Counted from the first letter of the stretch, positions 1 to 12,582 are shown. The stretch is 64,000 nt of DNA from Bidens hawaiensis (GCA_021521415.1 JAIQDT010001948.1:248001-312000), one strand, 5' to 3'. The notes: a model not told the origin generated them from the letters alone. Numbers and translations: made by a program.

Positions 1-3000
1 GTTGATGCATTGTATCCTGAATTTAGAGCCGTTGATAACCTGGTGGCGTGTAATACGTCTAGAGTTCTTAAAGCTTTTCAGAATGCTAGGGTTGGATCAC
101 ATGTATGTTTGTCTAATTAATATGCATTTTAAATTGTTTGTATTTTGTAGGTTTCTTGATATATTTATTTACACAGTAATAAGCTTAGTTTGAAGATATT
201 ATGTTTTTAGGGGCGCGATAACGTACAAATAAGATTTAACGTGGTTTGGGTTTGTTTTAAACTGAAAGTTCAGTTTTTTAAACCTGTTTGGTTCGTTTTT
301 TTCGGTTTTTGACATTTGAGCTCGAAAGTATTGGGCCGGAAATAATAATAATGAATCATTTTGTTAATTAATAAGTAATTCATTATTACACATTTGGGCT
401 AAAATGTTTGACTTACATATAATAAACTAAAAATAATAAATGAAAAATAAGATTTAGCCTGCAAGTAGGGGTGTGCATGGTTTGGTTTTGGGTTCGGTTA
501 TGCCATTTGAGCTTGAATATTTTGGGCTGAAATAATGAATTTGGGTCTAAATTATTTTGTTAATTAATAACCAATTCATTATTATACATTTGGTTTAAAA
601 TATATATGTTTTATATTTATTAAATTCATATAATAAGCTACTTAAAATAATTATTAAAAATAAAAATCTATAAATTCAGCTTGGTTCAGTTCAATTCAGT
701 TTTTATTATTACATGCAAAGCCAAAACGAACCGTAAGGTCGGTTTTTACTAAAACATAAAACCAACCCGTCGGTTTTTGTTTCAGTTAGGTTTTTCTGTT
801 TGGTTTTTTGGTTTTGGCTCAGTTATTTCGGTTTCATGCACACCCCTACTGTACAAACTGAAGGGAAAAAATTGCACGGTGGCATTTTTGTATTTATTCT
901 GAATAGTGTAATTACGCTATGACAAAAATGCAAGCAATATTGTTACTCTAGTTGTATTCTGTTGTACTCATTCAAAGTAATTACAAAAATGTCACAACAT
1001 CCATTTTGTTTTCAATTCGTATGTTTCGCACGATAAAACTCGTTTGTATTTGATCCGGTTATCCAACCCCTAAGTTTTTAATGATTCATTTAATTTAGCA
1101 TTTTGGTGGTTGCACTGGCTATGGCCATGAAGAAGCCGGAGGTCGAGAAGCCCTTGACCAAGCTTTTGCAGAAATATTTGGTGCCGAATCCGCCATTGTT
1201 CGGTCACAGGTTTTTACTATTTTTAATAATCAATCATATCTTTAAATATTTTATTAATTACCATTTTTGTATTCAAATTTGATATACTCAACACACTTAA
1301 ATTTCAGTTTTTTTCAGGGACTCATGCTATTACATGCGCCCTCTTTGCTTTCTTAAGGCCGGGTGATGAGGTAATTGTTCATTTTATTTTATATTTAGAT
1401 TTATTTTTGTAATGCGTATATTATTTTGTTGGTATTATAAATTAATTGATTTGATTATTACCAGCTTTTGGCGGTTGCGGGTGCTCCTTATGATACACTT
1501 GAGGAAGTGATAGGAATCAGAGATAGCAACGGATTAGGTTCTTTAAAAGATTTTGGAATCAGTTATCGAGAAGTTGCAGTAAGTTTCTTGTTTTTTTTTT
1601 CAGTTCAACGTTTATGTAGATGTGACAGTTTTGGTCCGTTTCCTTATCAATGGGTTGGTTCAGGCTATGTTTTAGTTACTAACGGGTCAAATGAGTTACA
1701 CAAGTAATATAACTTTTGTAATTATATTTGAGATACTAACTATTCATAGAAAAAATCCTGTTAATGGGCAAAATTACACATTTTGATACTATTTCGTTTC
1801 GCCTTATACACAGCCCCCTGCCTTGCCCATTTTGCACCTCTGCTTCAACTACGGGCGTGCATGGGCCGGTTTTGGGCTCAAACAGCTTTTAGGTTTTTGA
1901 AAAATGGCCGTTTTGGTTTTTGATTTCACAATGGGCTCAGTTTGGTTACGATATTTTTGGTTTTACCATTTTGCTTTGAAAATTTAGGCCAAAAAAAGCT
2001 CAAAATAATGACTTTGGACCTGAAACGTTGGGCCTAGTTTTTCGTTAATTAATTATTAATATATTGTTACATATTTGACCCTAAAGTTTTTGGAACAGTT
2101 TATTAATTTCTTATAAATTACTTAAAATTGTTTTTTGTTTTGTTTTTTGGTTGATGCAAAACTTCACCGAAAAACGGGTTTTTGAAAAAACATAAAACCA
2201 AATCGCCTGTTTCTTATTGGGTTCGGTTCAGTTACATTGGTTATTCTGGTTACGGTTTTGATTTGGTTTATTTTGGTATCAACTTGCATACTTTGTTTCA
2301 GCTTGCAGAAGATGGAGGTCTTGATTGGGATGCTCTCGAGGTTGCTTTAAAACCTCAAACAAAATGTGCTCTTATTCAAAGATCATGCGGTTATTCTTGG
2401 CGTAAAAGTTTAAGCATTAATGAAATTTCTAGAGCAATAAACATCATCAAGGTGTGTAATTTACTTTTTATAATAATACTTTTGTTCTATGGTTACTGAC
2501 AATATTAAGTTATTGCAGTCACAAAATCCAAACTGTATGGTCATGGTGGATAATTGCTATGGTGAATTCACAGAAGCCATTGAACCTCCAATGGTGGTAT
2601 GTTATTATCTTTTCGTTTCGTTTTTTGTTTTCGTCAAATGAATTGTTTTATTTTTTGGGTGGTAACGAATAAACAGGGAGCAGATCTTATTGCAGGAAGT
2701 TTAATTAAAAACCCCGGTGGAACAATCGCGCCATGTGGCGGATACGTTGCAGGGAAAGAAAAATGGGTCAAAGCAGCAGCAGCCCGTCTCTCAGCACCGG
2801 GTCTCGGGGTTGACTGCGGGTCAACTCCCGGTGATATTATGAGAACATTTTTTCAGGGGCTATATCTCTCGCCTCAAATGGTTGGCGAAGCAGTTAAGGT
2901 ATTTAATAAACTTGTTTTTGTAAGGGTAAATAGGTAATTTTGTCAATGACAGTCTTGTTTCGTTATTATCAGGGCGGGTTACTTATCGCTGAAGTTATGT

Positions 3001-3525
3001 CTGCAAAAGGTTACAAAGTGCAGCCGCTTCCTCGAGTACCTCGTCACGATATAGTACAGGTTCGTTATGCCAAATTATTAATATAATTTATTTTTTATAT
3101 TTTTATTAAAGAAAAGGAAATAAAGTATTTGTTGTATAATATTCAGGCGGTACAACTTGGAAGCCGAGAGAAGCTTCTTGCATTCTGTGAGGCGGTACAA
3201 AGAAGCTCGCCTGTAAGCTCGTATACAAAACCAATTGCGGGCATGACAGCTGGCTATGCGTCGGAGGTGATTTTTGCTGACGGGACATTTATAGATGGCA
3301 GCACGAGTGAGCTCTCGTGTGACGGGCCGTTACGGGAGCCTTTCAGTGTCTTCTGTCAGGTTCTGATCGTTTTTAACACCGATAAATAAATAAATATATA
3401 AATAAATAAATAAATAAAAGTTGGTTATACAGTGGTGATGATTTTATTAAAATTTGTTAATGCAGGGTGGAACTCATTGGACTCAGTGGGGGTTAGTTTT
3501 GGGTGAGGTTTTGAATTCTTTGTAG
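1..3525 (+). CDS. Methionine gamma-lyase-like / aluminium-resistance family protein, 3' part
   Basis: PLP-dependent Cys/Met-metabolism-type enzyme of the Met_gamma_lyase family (PF06838, bacterial YnbB-like). Its start lies upstream of the window. Ten exons are readable, all in phase 0: 1-102, 1099-1209, 1308-1370, 1465-1578, 2302-2451, 2519-2596, 2677-2898, 2973-3059, 3147-3359 and 3466-3525 (TAG), giving 399 residues. Seen: the glycine-rich HFGGCTGYGHEEAG stretch, the SGTHAI motif, the VDNCYGEF segment (Asp expected to bind the PLP pyridine nitrogen), and SLIKNPGG, whose Lys is the probable Schiff-base residue. The C-terminus ends GGTHWTQWG...NSL. All splice sites are GT-AG and no stop or frameshift was found, so the gene looks functional. 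The true substrate of the plant proteins is uncertain; the aluminium-resistance name is inherited from annotation. Introns carry AT-rich MITE-like insertions. Confidence 0.88.
475..849. repeat. MITE-like element with perfect 15-bp TIRs, in an intron
   Basis: The left end reads GTAGGGGTGTGCATG and the right end is its exact reverse complement. The interior is low-complexity (GGTTTTTGG/TTCGG runs and AATTAATAA blocks). It lies in the intron between the first two visible exons of the lyase-like gene. No clear target duplication was found, so the superfamily (possibly hAT-like) is a guess. Related copies occur at 1851-2290, 8694-8994 and 40157-40663. Confidence 0.65.
1851..2290. repeat. Degenerate copy of the GGGTGTGCATGG element family
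   Basis: It starts with GGGCGTGCATGG, followed by the same GGTTTTGGGCTCAAAC, GGTTTTTG and TTAATTAATTATTAATATATTGTTACATATTTG-like blocks seen in the copy at 475-849. The right end is decayed and lies just before the exon at 2302. Boundaries are approximate. Confidence 0.45.
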
Positions 3526-4190
3526 AAAGCTAGAAACCATATGAAGAAGCTTCTATGAAAACAAGCTTTGACCTTTTTTAGTCAAATTTTGAATTAGTGA
3601 TTTTTGAACTGGTCCTACTATTTTAAATTGGGATTATATATTCATAAGAAATTACACATGTATGGTTGTTTATTATATAAGTTATACTAGCTATTATCCC
3701 TCGTATTACGGGGGTGTTTTATATTTTTCGTTTATAATATTTATATATTTTTTAGATGATAATTTTATTTATTATAAGGAAGCTAATAGCATACTTAGGG
3801 TTTGATGATTAAAGAGTTTCACAAATAAATGAGATGTTATAACCCGTTTTAAAAACCATATGAGTTTAGTGAGATTCATGACCCGCTTATTATTTTTACT
3901 ATTAAGTTGTTTCTTAATTATAAATAATATATATTTTTAAAATAATCGGATATTATTTTTTTTATATCCCTATTTTATAGGAAATTCATATCAAAAATTT
4001 GGTTAGATTAATTTTTAATTTAATGAGATATAATAACCCGTTTAAAGACTATCTGGGTTTGATATGACCCATACCCATATATACGAGTCAAATGCATGAG
4101 AAACCTATATTTACAACTAAAACAATCTGGTGGATTGAAAAGATATAGGGAGCTACTTGATAGCTTTTAAAAGTTTTGTTTATATATATT
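3526..4190. other. Intergenic, AT-rich, no gene seen
   Basis: 3' flank of the lyase-like gene. A short (TAAA)n stretch lies in the last intron near 3386-3418. From about 3687 (ACTAGCTATTATCCCTCGTATTACGG) the DNA resembles the start of a repeat whose relative begins near 40977. No reading frame with coding character was seen. Confidence 0.5.
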
Positions 4191-5331
4191 GACAGAATTA
4201 CAAATTTTGTCCTTTAAACAAAGCCAAATTACGGTTCGTGTCCTTTCTTAAGTTTCTTTGCAGGCGGTGTACTTTAAACTTTTTTTTTCTACACGTTATG
4301 TCCTTTACGCTAACTGGGTTAGAAAAACTCAGTTAAATGACAACATGTGCATAGCATGTGAGGGCATATTGGTCTTTTCGTCTATATTCTTTTATTTATA
4401 ACACCTTCCTCTCCTTTGTGCACCACCACCATCACCACCACACCTCCCTTCATCTCTATTACACCAAGATCTGAACTTATAAGGGCAATTCACATTATTT
4501 CCAAATCGAAGTCCCAATTCCAAATCAAACCTGCAAATCGTGACTTATAAGGGTCGAATTGAAGATCTGAACTCGTTTTTCTTTGTACTCACCGGAAACC
4601 TGCAACTCGTTTTTCCGGCAAGTAGATCTTAAAAGGCTTGCGGTGGTTGCAGGTGACGGTTTACGGTGGTAGCATGTGTCGATGGTGGTTGAAGGTGTTG
4701 GCCTGATAAGGTTAGGGTTAGGGAACTACTTGGCAGTCACCATGGCAGATCTGTTAGGTGAAACGCCGCCTACCCCTTCACCGCCGCCATCGCCGGAAAC
4801 GCTCAGATCTGTTAGGTGAAGTGGGCTCTCCGGAAAACACGCCGGAAACGCTCAGAACTGAAACCCCTTCACCGCCGCCGTCAAAAATCGATGCTTTTAC
4901 AAACCCTATGTTTGATGCCAATTTGGGGAATATTTGAGGTAAGGATGAGGGTTAGGTTAGGGGGTTTGGGCTTTATGAAAGCTTCTCTGCAACGGGGTGG
5001 TGGGGGTATGGTGGCCGGAGTGGTTGTGGTATGGTGGTTGGAGTGATGACCAGGTAAGGAGGTTGGAGGGAGATAGAAGATAAATTGATGGGATGAAGAT
5101 GAGTTTTGACCCATGTAACTCAGTTTGTATAAGAGTAAAAGTGTAATGACCAATATGCCCTCACATGCTATGCACATGTTGTCATTTAACTGAGTTTTTC
5201 TAACCCGGTTAGCGTAAAGGACATAACGTGTAGAAAAAAAAAGTTTAAAGTACACCGCCTGCAAAGAAACTTAAGAAAGGACACGAACCGTAATTTGGCT
5301 TTGTTTAAAGGACAAAATTTGTAATTCTGTC
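4191..5331. mobile_element. Non-autonomous Mutator-like element with 184-bp TIRs
   Basis: The left TIR (4191-4374) and right TIR (5148-5331) are inverted copies differing by one base (GCTAACTGGG against GCTAACCGGG). The element is flanked by a perfect 9-bp direct repeat ATATATATT (4182-4190 and 5332-5340). Long TIRs with a 9-bp target duplication are the hallmark of Mutator-like elements. The 770-bp interior is CCG/ACC-rich (CACCACCACC, CCGCCGCCATCGCCGGAAACG) and unlike the AT-rich flanks, as in Pack-MULEs that carry captured gene pieces, but no source gene is recognised. No transposase is present. Open frames inside (for example 4816-5046) look incidental. Confidence 0.88.
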
Positions 5332-6669
5332 ATATATATTTAAGATTATTATTTTATTGTTTATAAAATAGAAAGAAACAATAGTGATAGTAGGTTCAAA
5401 TTAATTGTTGGTATGGGGAGATTGGTAGACCCTATTAATTGATGGATATTGAGATCTACACTTTGATTCAATTATGTTACGTTATGATCCCATGCCATGT
5501 GTATGACCCACAATCACCTTTATTTTCGTACGTCAATGGGAACACGGAAGCTTGCCAAATTGATTTAACAAAATTATATAAAATATAGAACACGTTCTAA
5601 CGACAAAGATTAGTTTTATCTCATTTTTTTAAACAAATAATAATTCTAAACAACTCGTTTGCTTAGAGTGAACCCGAGACATCCTCTCTAAACAGGGCTG
5701 TCTATGGGTTAGCAAATCTAAATACGAGCTTTAGACTCACATTTAATATATGTATCCAAAAAAAATAAAATATTATATTTAGATAGATTATAATGGAAGG
5801 AATAAACTCAAAATTGTGTAGTACTCTTATGGTAAACATGTGTTGCTTAGTTGTAGACTTGTAGGTCACAATTTCGAGGCCAACTATAATGGGTTTTGTT
5901 GATACATGTTTTGTGCGTCTTGGTCTTTGTTTAACGTATTTGGTCTATGTATAAAGTATAATGGTATTTTGGTAATTGTATTAATGCACATTCACTATTA
6001 TAAGACACATTTATTAGAGTAGACAATAACGAATGTGTCCGCGCGTGTTTATTCGTGTCCATTCGTCAGCCTTGTTAACGAATGTGAACTACAAATGTGC
6101 TTATTCGTTAGTTTAAAGTATTGATGTTAACGCTATGACTTGTATAATGAATGAGTTCATCGTCTATAACTACCTATAATGTATTGAGTAAATAAACAAG
6201 TTCTTATTATTAATCGTTTGAGCACTGTTTGCTGTCCAACTGATCTCTCAACACACACAGTGCATACAGTAACGTAATACTAATCGTAAATCATATCTAT
6301 CGGCTAGATCCATAATAGTATTGATATCGTAATCAATCGTACCGGTTTCACATGTTTTTATTTTTTTTTAATTCACAATTGTCATGAAAAATGAAAAGAC
6401 TGTAAAACCTTATTACAATTTAGGTATTCAAAATCGTTAATTTCATACTCGGAATTACATTTTCATTTCAGTTTTCTTAATCACAGCTATAAAACATTTA
6501 GTTACAAATCTAATTACGTAATAATTAAATATACTTTATTCATATGGTATGGTCTAAAAACTATAATAAAATAATTCGGTTATAATAATAGTAATAGTAT
6601 TTAAAAGTGATTAGAGTCCACACTATCTACCTACCTACCTGGATTCATATTATTGGGGTATTGTATTGG
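5332..6669. other. Intergenic, AT-rich, no gene seen
   Basis: No coding frame or RNA gene was recognised. It contains scattered simple repeats (TACCTACCTACCTGG near 6626-6640) and long AT-rich tracts. The right end should hold the upstream promoter of the LAZ1-like gene, but no element could be assigned with confidence. Confidence 0.4.
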
Positions 6670-7021
6670 TTACTTATAATATCATTTACAGTCTGCACGA
6701 CTAATCCTCGGTACTTCCGTGGCATAACAAACCAAACCAAACCAAACCAACGAAGCAGGTATCCTTAATTTTTACAATTCCGAACATTTTCTTTATATAT
6801 TAAACATGAACCGGTCTGTGTTTGAATCTAACGTACTTTAATTGCTTACTTATAATATCATTTACAGTCTGCACGACTAATCCTCGGTACTTCCGTGGCA
6901 TAACAAACCAAACCAAACCAAACCAACGAAGCAGGTATCCTTAATTTTTACAATTCCGAACATTTTCTTTATATATTAAACATGAACCGGTCTGTGTTTG
7001 AATCTAACGTACTTTAATTGC
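6670..7021. repeat. Tandem duplication, 2 x 176 bp, probable leader of the LAZ1-like gene
   Basis: Copy 1 (6670-6845) and copy 2 (6846-7021) appear identical by eye. Each holds (AACCA)n followed by ACGAAGCAG|GTATCC, which looks like the end of a 5' UTR exon with a splice donor. The next acceptor fitting this transcript is at 8091, just before the ATG at 8129. The duplication would therefore give the gene two possible leader exons or promoters. The UTR assignment is inferred. Confidence 0.7.
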
Positions 7022-7176
7022 TTGTTTTCGATCTTTATGTTTTCAAAATTGATCATAATATCTAACTTATTGACTGTAATTTGCTTCTGATTTCGTTCAT
7101 TCTGGGTCTGGTATATGCTAGTCAACTCTATTTATATTCGTTCATTCTGGGTCTGATTTCGTTCATTCTTACTAGG

Positions 7177-7205
7177 TTATTATTATTATTATTATTATTA
7201 TTATT
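7177..7205. repeat. (TTA)n microsatellite
   Basis: About nine to ten uninterrupted ATT/TTA units in the presumed leader intron of the LAZ1-like gene. Confidence 0.9.
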
Positions 7206-7376
7206 GCATACCAGTTATTGGCATTAACACACTGCAAGTTCTTCTAAATTGAAGCAATGATTGATAGCAGTAGTTTCTTTAGTTAATTAATTAAATCATC
7301 ATTTTATGTTTAACTGATTATTACTACCCTTAAATCCATATAGATCTTTTAAATTGAAGATCTAATTAGGGGTGTT

Positions 7377-7744
7377 CAGTATTCGCGAATCGGACACGGA
7401 AAACTTAGAACTTCGGTTCGATTCGAATCCCAGATTTGTATTCGGTTTTTGAATATTCGAATTTTAGTAATCGAATACGAATTTGTGATTTTCGTTCCGT
7501 TTCGTAATTCGAATTCAAATTATACATTATATATTTGTTTTATACATACAAACACATAATAACTATACAGTGTTTGGATCATATACAAATGACTTTTATC
7601 GTGAGAAGCATACAAATAACCAGAGTAATTATGTTAACACTATTTTGTTTTTTATAACATAATTACCTAGTACAAAACTGTAATTACTCTAGTTATTTGT
7701 ATGTTTAGTAGGTTAATTTTATTTGTACCGAATCTCACCCCTAA
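7377..7744. repeat. MITE-like element, TIR TTAGGGGTG/CACCCCTAA
   Basis: Short inverted ends enclose AT-rich DNA with repeated ATTCGAAT/AATTCGAATTC motifs and an internal imperfect palindrome (GAGTAATTATGTTAACAC... with ...ATAATTACC...GTAATTACTC). It lies in the presumed leader intron. Only about 9 bp of the ends match, so the boundaries are tentative. Confidence 0.5.
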
Positions 7745-7914
7745 CTATATAAATGATAAGAATTCTGACATTTAATATTCAATCTAAATGATCAACCCAA
7801 GAAATAATTACACTTTTTAAGTTTTTTTGTTTAATGTCTAATTCATTCAGTTTGTTATTTGGTCTAATGGTTTGTTATTTGATTTTGATTTTGATTTCTA
7901 GAGAACTTTGTCAA

Positions 7915-8067
7915 CTAGGGTTGTTCAGTGATCATATAAAACTCGAAAAGTCAATATTTGATACGAGTTTAGAAATTGTATTTTGAATAAAATTCGAATC
8001 AAGTGTCAAAATTTTAAAAATTTGAATAATTCAAGTATTCGAAATTCGATTTGTTGAACAACCCTAG
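7915..8067. repeat. 153-bp MITE with TIR CTAGGGTTGTTCA
   Basis: The left end CTAGGGTTGTTCA and right end TGAACAACCCTAG are exact inverse complements. The interior is rich in TTCGAA/AATTCGAAT. Its right end is 24 bp before the splice acceptor (8090-8091) of the exon carrying the LAZ1-like start codon, so it probably supplies part of the polypyrimidine/branch region. Confidence 0.7.
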
Positions 8068-8128
8068 ATATAATACAACATTTTTATGCAGGCTTGGTGA
8101 TTTTCGGCTAGCGTTGAAGATCACAAAA

Positions 8129-10506
8129 ATGACTCATAAACAAGAAACTTTGCTCGTATCCGGAGCTTTAGTAGCGATCACAGTCCTATTATCGTTGAAA
8201 TTGTTTAGAGATCATCTTTCTCATTGGAAGAAACCCAAAGAACAAAAGGCGATTCTAGTGATTATTTTAATGGCACCGATATATGCTGTTGATTCTTATG
8301 TCGGGCTGCTGGATATTCGTGGTAGTGAGACGTTTTTCGTGTTCTTGGATTCGATCAAAGAATGCTACGAGGGTCTGGTGAGAATTAAAACGTTATTTTT
8401 TTTATTTGAAGAACTTAACTGATATTGTTATGAAATGCAGGTGATGGCAAAGTTCTTGGCTTTGTTGTATACTTATTTGAACATATCGATTAGCAAGAAT
8501 GTAGTCCCGGATGAGATCAAAGGAAGAGAGATTCACCATTCATTTCCCATGACTCTTTTTCAAGTAAAGTTACATTTTTTCTTTCTTTTTACGAATTATT
8601 TTTAGAAAATTGATATATGTTTAGAATGCTTTTTAAGCATATAATAGTGGTATGTGTATCTTTTACATGACATTCATAACAATTTTACTAAACGGAGGTG
8701 CTAAGATGGCTGGGTCGATTTTGAGCTCAAACCAACCCAAAAACTAAAAAATCCGTTTTTGAAAACAATTCGGTTTTGGATTTTTATTGTTTGGGCTTGA
8801 ACTTTGGGTTACTCTATTTGTCAATTTCTTGTATATTACTTAAATTTTTTTTCTTTTGTTTTCCGGCTCATGCAAAACCAAAACCTAACCAAAAAGTTGG
8901 ATTTTAAAATTTTAAACCAAACCGTCAGTTTTTTATTGAGTTAAGTTATTTTGGTTAGGTTACGTTGGTTATTTCAGTTTCGTGCACACCCCTTGTGAAA
9001 ATAACTTTTTTATGTACGTGGCAAAATGGGTCCGGTTGGATTCACCAACAAACACTTTTTTGGTCCATTCTTTTAATTTTGCTGATAAGTTAATGTGTAC
9101 ATAAAAATATCATCAATAATAACCTAAATCTTTAACTAATGGGATTTAGGAGGTTGCATGCATTCTTTTAACTCCTTTTTACTTGACCCATTCGGATAAA
9201 TATACAACCCAAACCGACCCGTACATAACTAAATGGGTTGAAACTGCCACCTCATATTACCACCTCTATTACTAACATAATTACAATTTGAATGCAGCCT
9301 CATTCAGTGCGTTTGAACCATCAAAACCTGAAGCTCCTCAAGTATTGGACATGGCAATTTGTTGTTATCCGCCCCGTGTGCTCTGTTTTGATGATAGTTC
9401 TTCAACTGCTTGAGATATATCCCGATTGGCTGAGCTGGACATTCACCATGATCTTAAACGTATCGGTTTCGTTAGCATTATACGCGCTTGTGGTCTTCTA
9501 TCATGTATTTGCTAAAGAACTGGCCCCACATAAGCCACTCGCTAAATTCTTATGTGTCAAGGGAATCGTCTTCTTCTGTTTTTGGCAGGTATAATTTCTG
9601 CCTTACGTTAGGGGTGTGAATTTTCAACACGACACTAACCTGACATGATACTTGTGAGTTTGAGTTTAGTATAAACGGGTTTGGGTCAGTTTCTGGTCGG
9701 ACCCGTTAAGCTAAACAGGTAGTGTTCATGTCACACGGCGGATTCGTGGGTTTGAATTTAGTACAAAAAGTTAGTTTGGGCCCAGTTTTGGATCAAACTT
9801 GCGAGCTTGTTTAACTAAACGGGTCACGTTCGTCTGTTTGACCCATTTATTTATTTTTAATTTTTTCGTTTTTTTCAAATTTGTTTTGTCAGAAGGGTAA
9901 TTTAAGCCAAAATTTAGAACTTCAAAAAAATTAACATAAATGCAATTGTTTTATATGCATTTTTATTTTTTGTTTTAATTTTCAATTTTAAAGTATGAGT
10001 ATGCAATAAAAATAAAAAAATTTGTATTCGTGTCAATGCGGCAAGTTTACGAGTTGTTTTATGTCATAAATGAAATTGGTTGGGTATTTTAAGCCAAAAT
10101 TTAAAACTTAAAAAATATTAATATTAATCTAACTGTTTTATATACATTTTTATGTTTTGTTGTAAAGTTTTATTTTTGAAGCATCGGTATGCGATAACAA
10201 AGTTCAGGTAACATGGGTGTCCCTCAACCTGTGAAAATCTGTGTCGTGTTTGTGTTCACATGTTTGACACGATTTTCGGGTTTAATATTGATCTATGATT
10301 ATTTGCAGGGAGTTGTATTGAGTGGTCTTGTGGCAGTTGGGATAATCAGATCAGATCACTTCTGGCTTGACGTGACACATATCCAACAAGCGCTGCAAAA
10401 CGCGTTGGTGATTGTGGAGATGGTGTTTTTTGCAATCTTCCAAATGTATGCATACACTGCTGCACCATACAAGGACCTTGATGTGAAAGAGAAGAAGAGT
10501 GAGTGA
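8129..10506 (+). CDS. LAZ1/TMEM184-family membrane protein (DUF300), short form
   Basis: Seven-helix protein of the Solute_trans_a/DUF300 family (PF03619), to which Arabidopsis LAZ1 belongs; family members are tied to vacuolar and brassinosteroid-related membrane traffic. Coding exons are 8129-8377 (its exon begins at 8092), 8441-8563, 9298-9588 and 10309-10506 (TGA), all phase 0, giving 286 residues. This matches the short ~295-residue subfamily rather than full LAZ1. Hydrophobic segments lie near residues 10-30, 45-68, 85-100, 155-175, 180-205, 210-240 and 255-280. Family-typical stretches such as MAPIYAVDSY, YWTWQFVVIRP and KGIVFFCFWQGV are present. The ATG at 8129 is the first in frame after a plausible acceptor. 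The C-terminus is charged (DVKEKKSE). It appears intact. Two introns contain repeats (8694-8994; low-complexity at 9600-10200). Confidence 0.87.
8694..8994. repeat. Decayed GTGCACACCCC element in LAZ1-like intron 2
   Basis: It ends TTTCAGTTTCGTGCACACCCCTT and holds the GGTTTTTGAAAAC, GGGCTTGAA and CAAAACCAAAACC blocks shared with the copies at 475 and 40157. The left end (GGAGGTGCTAAGATGGCTGGG) is diverged. Confidence 0.5.
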
Positions 10507-12582
10507 TTAAAAGTATTCATTTTAAGGGTGTTATGGTATTTATGTAAGAGGTTAAAAACATATATGCAATAATGATATTTCCTCTTATAAAGTGGTTGTA
10601 TTTTAATTAGTTTGAAGGTGTAATTGGTTTTGAGTGAAGAGTATTTTATGGTATTTTGTTCCACATTTGTATGATGCAATTCAATAAATAATAAAAAAAA
10701 AAAAAAAATTCTATTATAGCCAAAATGAAGTATCAAATTTAGCGTGTTGTTCACCATCATCTTATCAGAGAAAATATATTAGTTACGGTTTATTGTTATG
10801 TGATCACCATTATCAAAGCGCTCATGAATGGGACACTGTTACATGGGCGCTCATAGAGATGATACAATAGGCAGTAATTATAACATTCTTTCATTACACG
10901 CTTCGCAACAACTCTTCTACACTCGACATTGCCACCGGATTGCGAATGCCAATAAAGAACCGTGTGTTATCATTTGGGGCAGACTATACACACTAACTAC
11001 ATACTAATTATACATCACTGACAAATCATATGTGTTGTATGGTCATACCGCCCGTATGGGGGGTTATAAAGGGTCATCCGAGTGTCACATCCCACTTTAG
11101 GGCCTAGGAGTGTGACCACAAGTTGGTACCTGTTTTGTAAATAAATCTGAGTTGCGGATTTCATATCAGCGGAAGTCTTTTATAAAATATTATTATATTG
11201 AAAACTTATTAAAAGTCGGGTTTAAATACTCGTTTGATATTTCCAATACATTTCTTTATGAAATGTAACTTTTGTTTATAATATTTTCAAATAAAATATC
11301 TGAGCCATCAGATAGCATCTAATGACTATAAATCTAATCTTCTATTTCCCCTTGCTTGTAAGTTCTAACCTTTCTTGTTTCCCTGTAATATGGGTGAAAA
11401 TACGTCAGCACAAAGCTGATGAATAACGCTGACTCTAAAATCTCTTTTCAATACCTTTGTGAAACCAACAATAATACCTTTGTGACTACTCATTAGGCAC
11501 CCAACTAAATTGGGATCAAATTCCCCTAAGTACCATGTACAATTAATTATATACACAATATCATTTCTCTGAACAGTCCCGTAGACCTTCAGAGGCATGT
11601 TGATGATATGCATGACCTCGGGGAAATGCCGAGTCACCATGTATGTTTGGATCCAGACACATGTATACTCTTAATCAGAGTGTCCGTTTCTTATTACTGT
11701 ACACAAAGTTTTTTTAACATTCAGACTCATTATAAAAGGTTTGGGGCGTATTCATCTTATTCTGTTTATAATCAGTTTCTGTTACTGATTCCTGTTTTCT
11801 GTTTCCTGCTTCTTGTTTTGTTACCTCGGACCTATAGTACGAGAATAACATTTTGTATAAATAACTAGATCATCGATCTAGCTTCAGACCTTTGGTCTGT
11901 TTTGTATAGCTTTAACCTTGATTAAATCATTTGTTCATATAAAACACTTGGACATTAGTCCTCTTGTTTATTTACCAATTATATGCTACGTTTCTTCTTC
12001 AGGAGGAAACGTATACCGAGTTTCTTCTTCGAGAAGAAACATTAAACTATATTTTTTTTATATTTCTTAATAATAAATAAATATTATTTTAACTATACCC
12101 TTTGTATATAAATGCTTATGTTTCTTATTCAAGAAGAAACTATATTTTGACTACAACCTTTGCTTAAGAAAAGTTATATAATACTTAATTTGTATTCAAG
12201 GCTTGGGCTATACTTCCGACTATGGTCTAAGCCATTTATAATAATAAAATATTCGGGCAGAACCCCTACCTTGTATGACTTGATTTATAGAAATGTCTAG
12301 GCTAGACGCGGACAGTACTTCTACTTGTCGTCGGTATTGAGGGAAAGAACGGACAACACTTCTACACCTTGTCCGTATTTCAAGACGCGAACGTTGAAGT
12401 AGCGGCGCGTACTTCGAGGTTAAACGTGTGTGATTTGAGGTGTGAGAGAGTTAGGATTGTGAATGTTCTCAAGCTATGGTTCGTTATTTACACTGTGAAC
12501 CGCTTTGAAGACCATTTATTGCACCACACGAGACCACCCTTCTTTCTTTTTGTTTCTCTCGGCACTCTTTCCTCACTGTTCC
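10507..12582. other. Intergenic; probable old LTR remnant from about 11083
   Basis: After the LAZ1-like 3' UTR (poly-A tract near 10691-10707) there is no convincing gene. At about 11083 the sequence TGTCACATCCCAC begins a stretch (to 12582) with LTR-like character: a TGTCACATCCC start, a TTATAAAAGG box near 11731 and direct GAAACGT/AAGAAGAAAC motifs. Element A inserted at 12582/30923, and the host sequence continues for a short way after 30922. No coding region of this older element was recognised. Confidence 0.35.

Noticed and set aside
4881..5264. 127-residue minus-strand frame
   Set aside because: It overlaps the right TIR and interior of the Mutator-like element; the mirror TIR encodes the same residues, and there is no domain.
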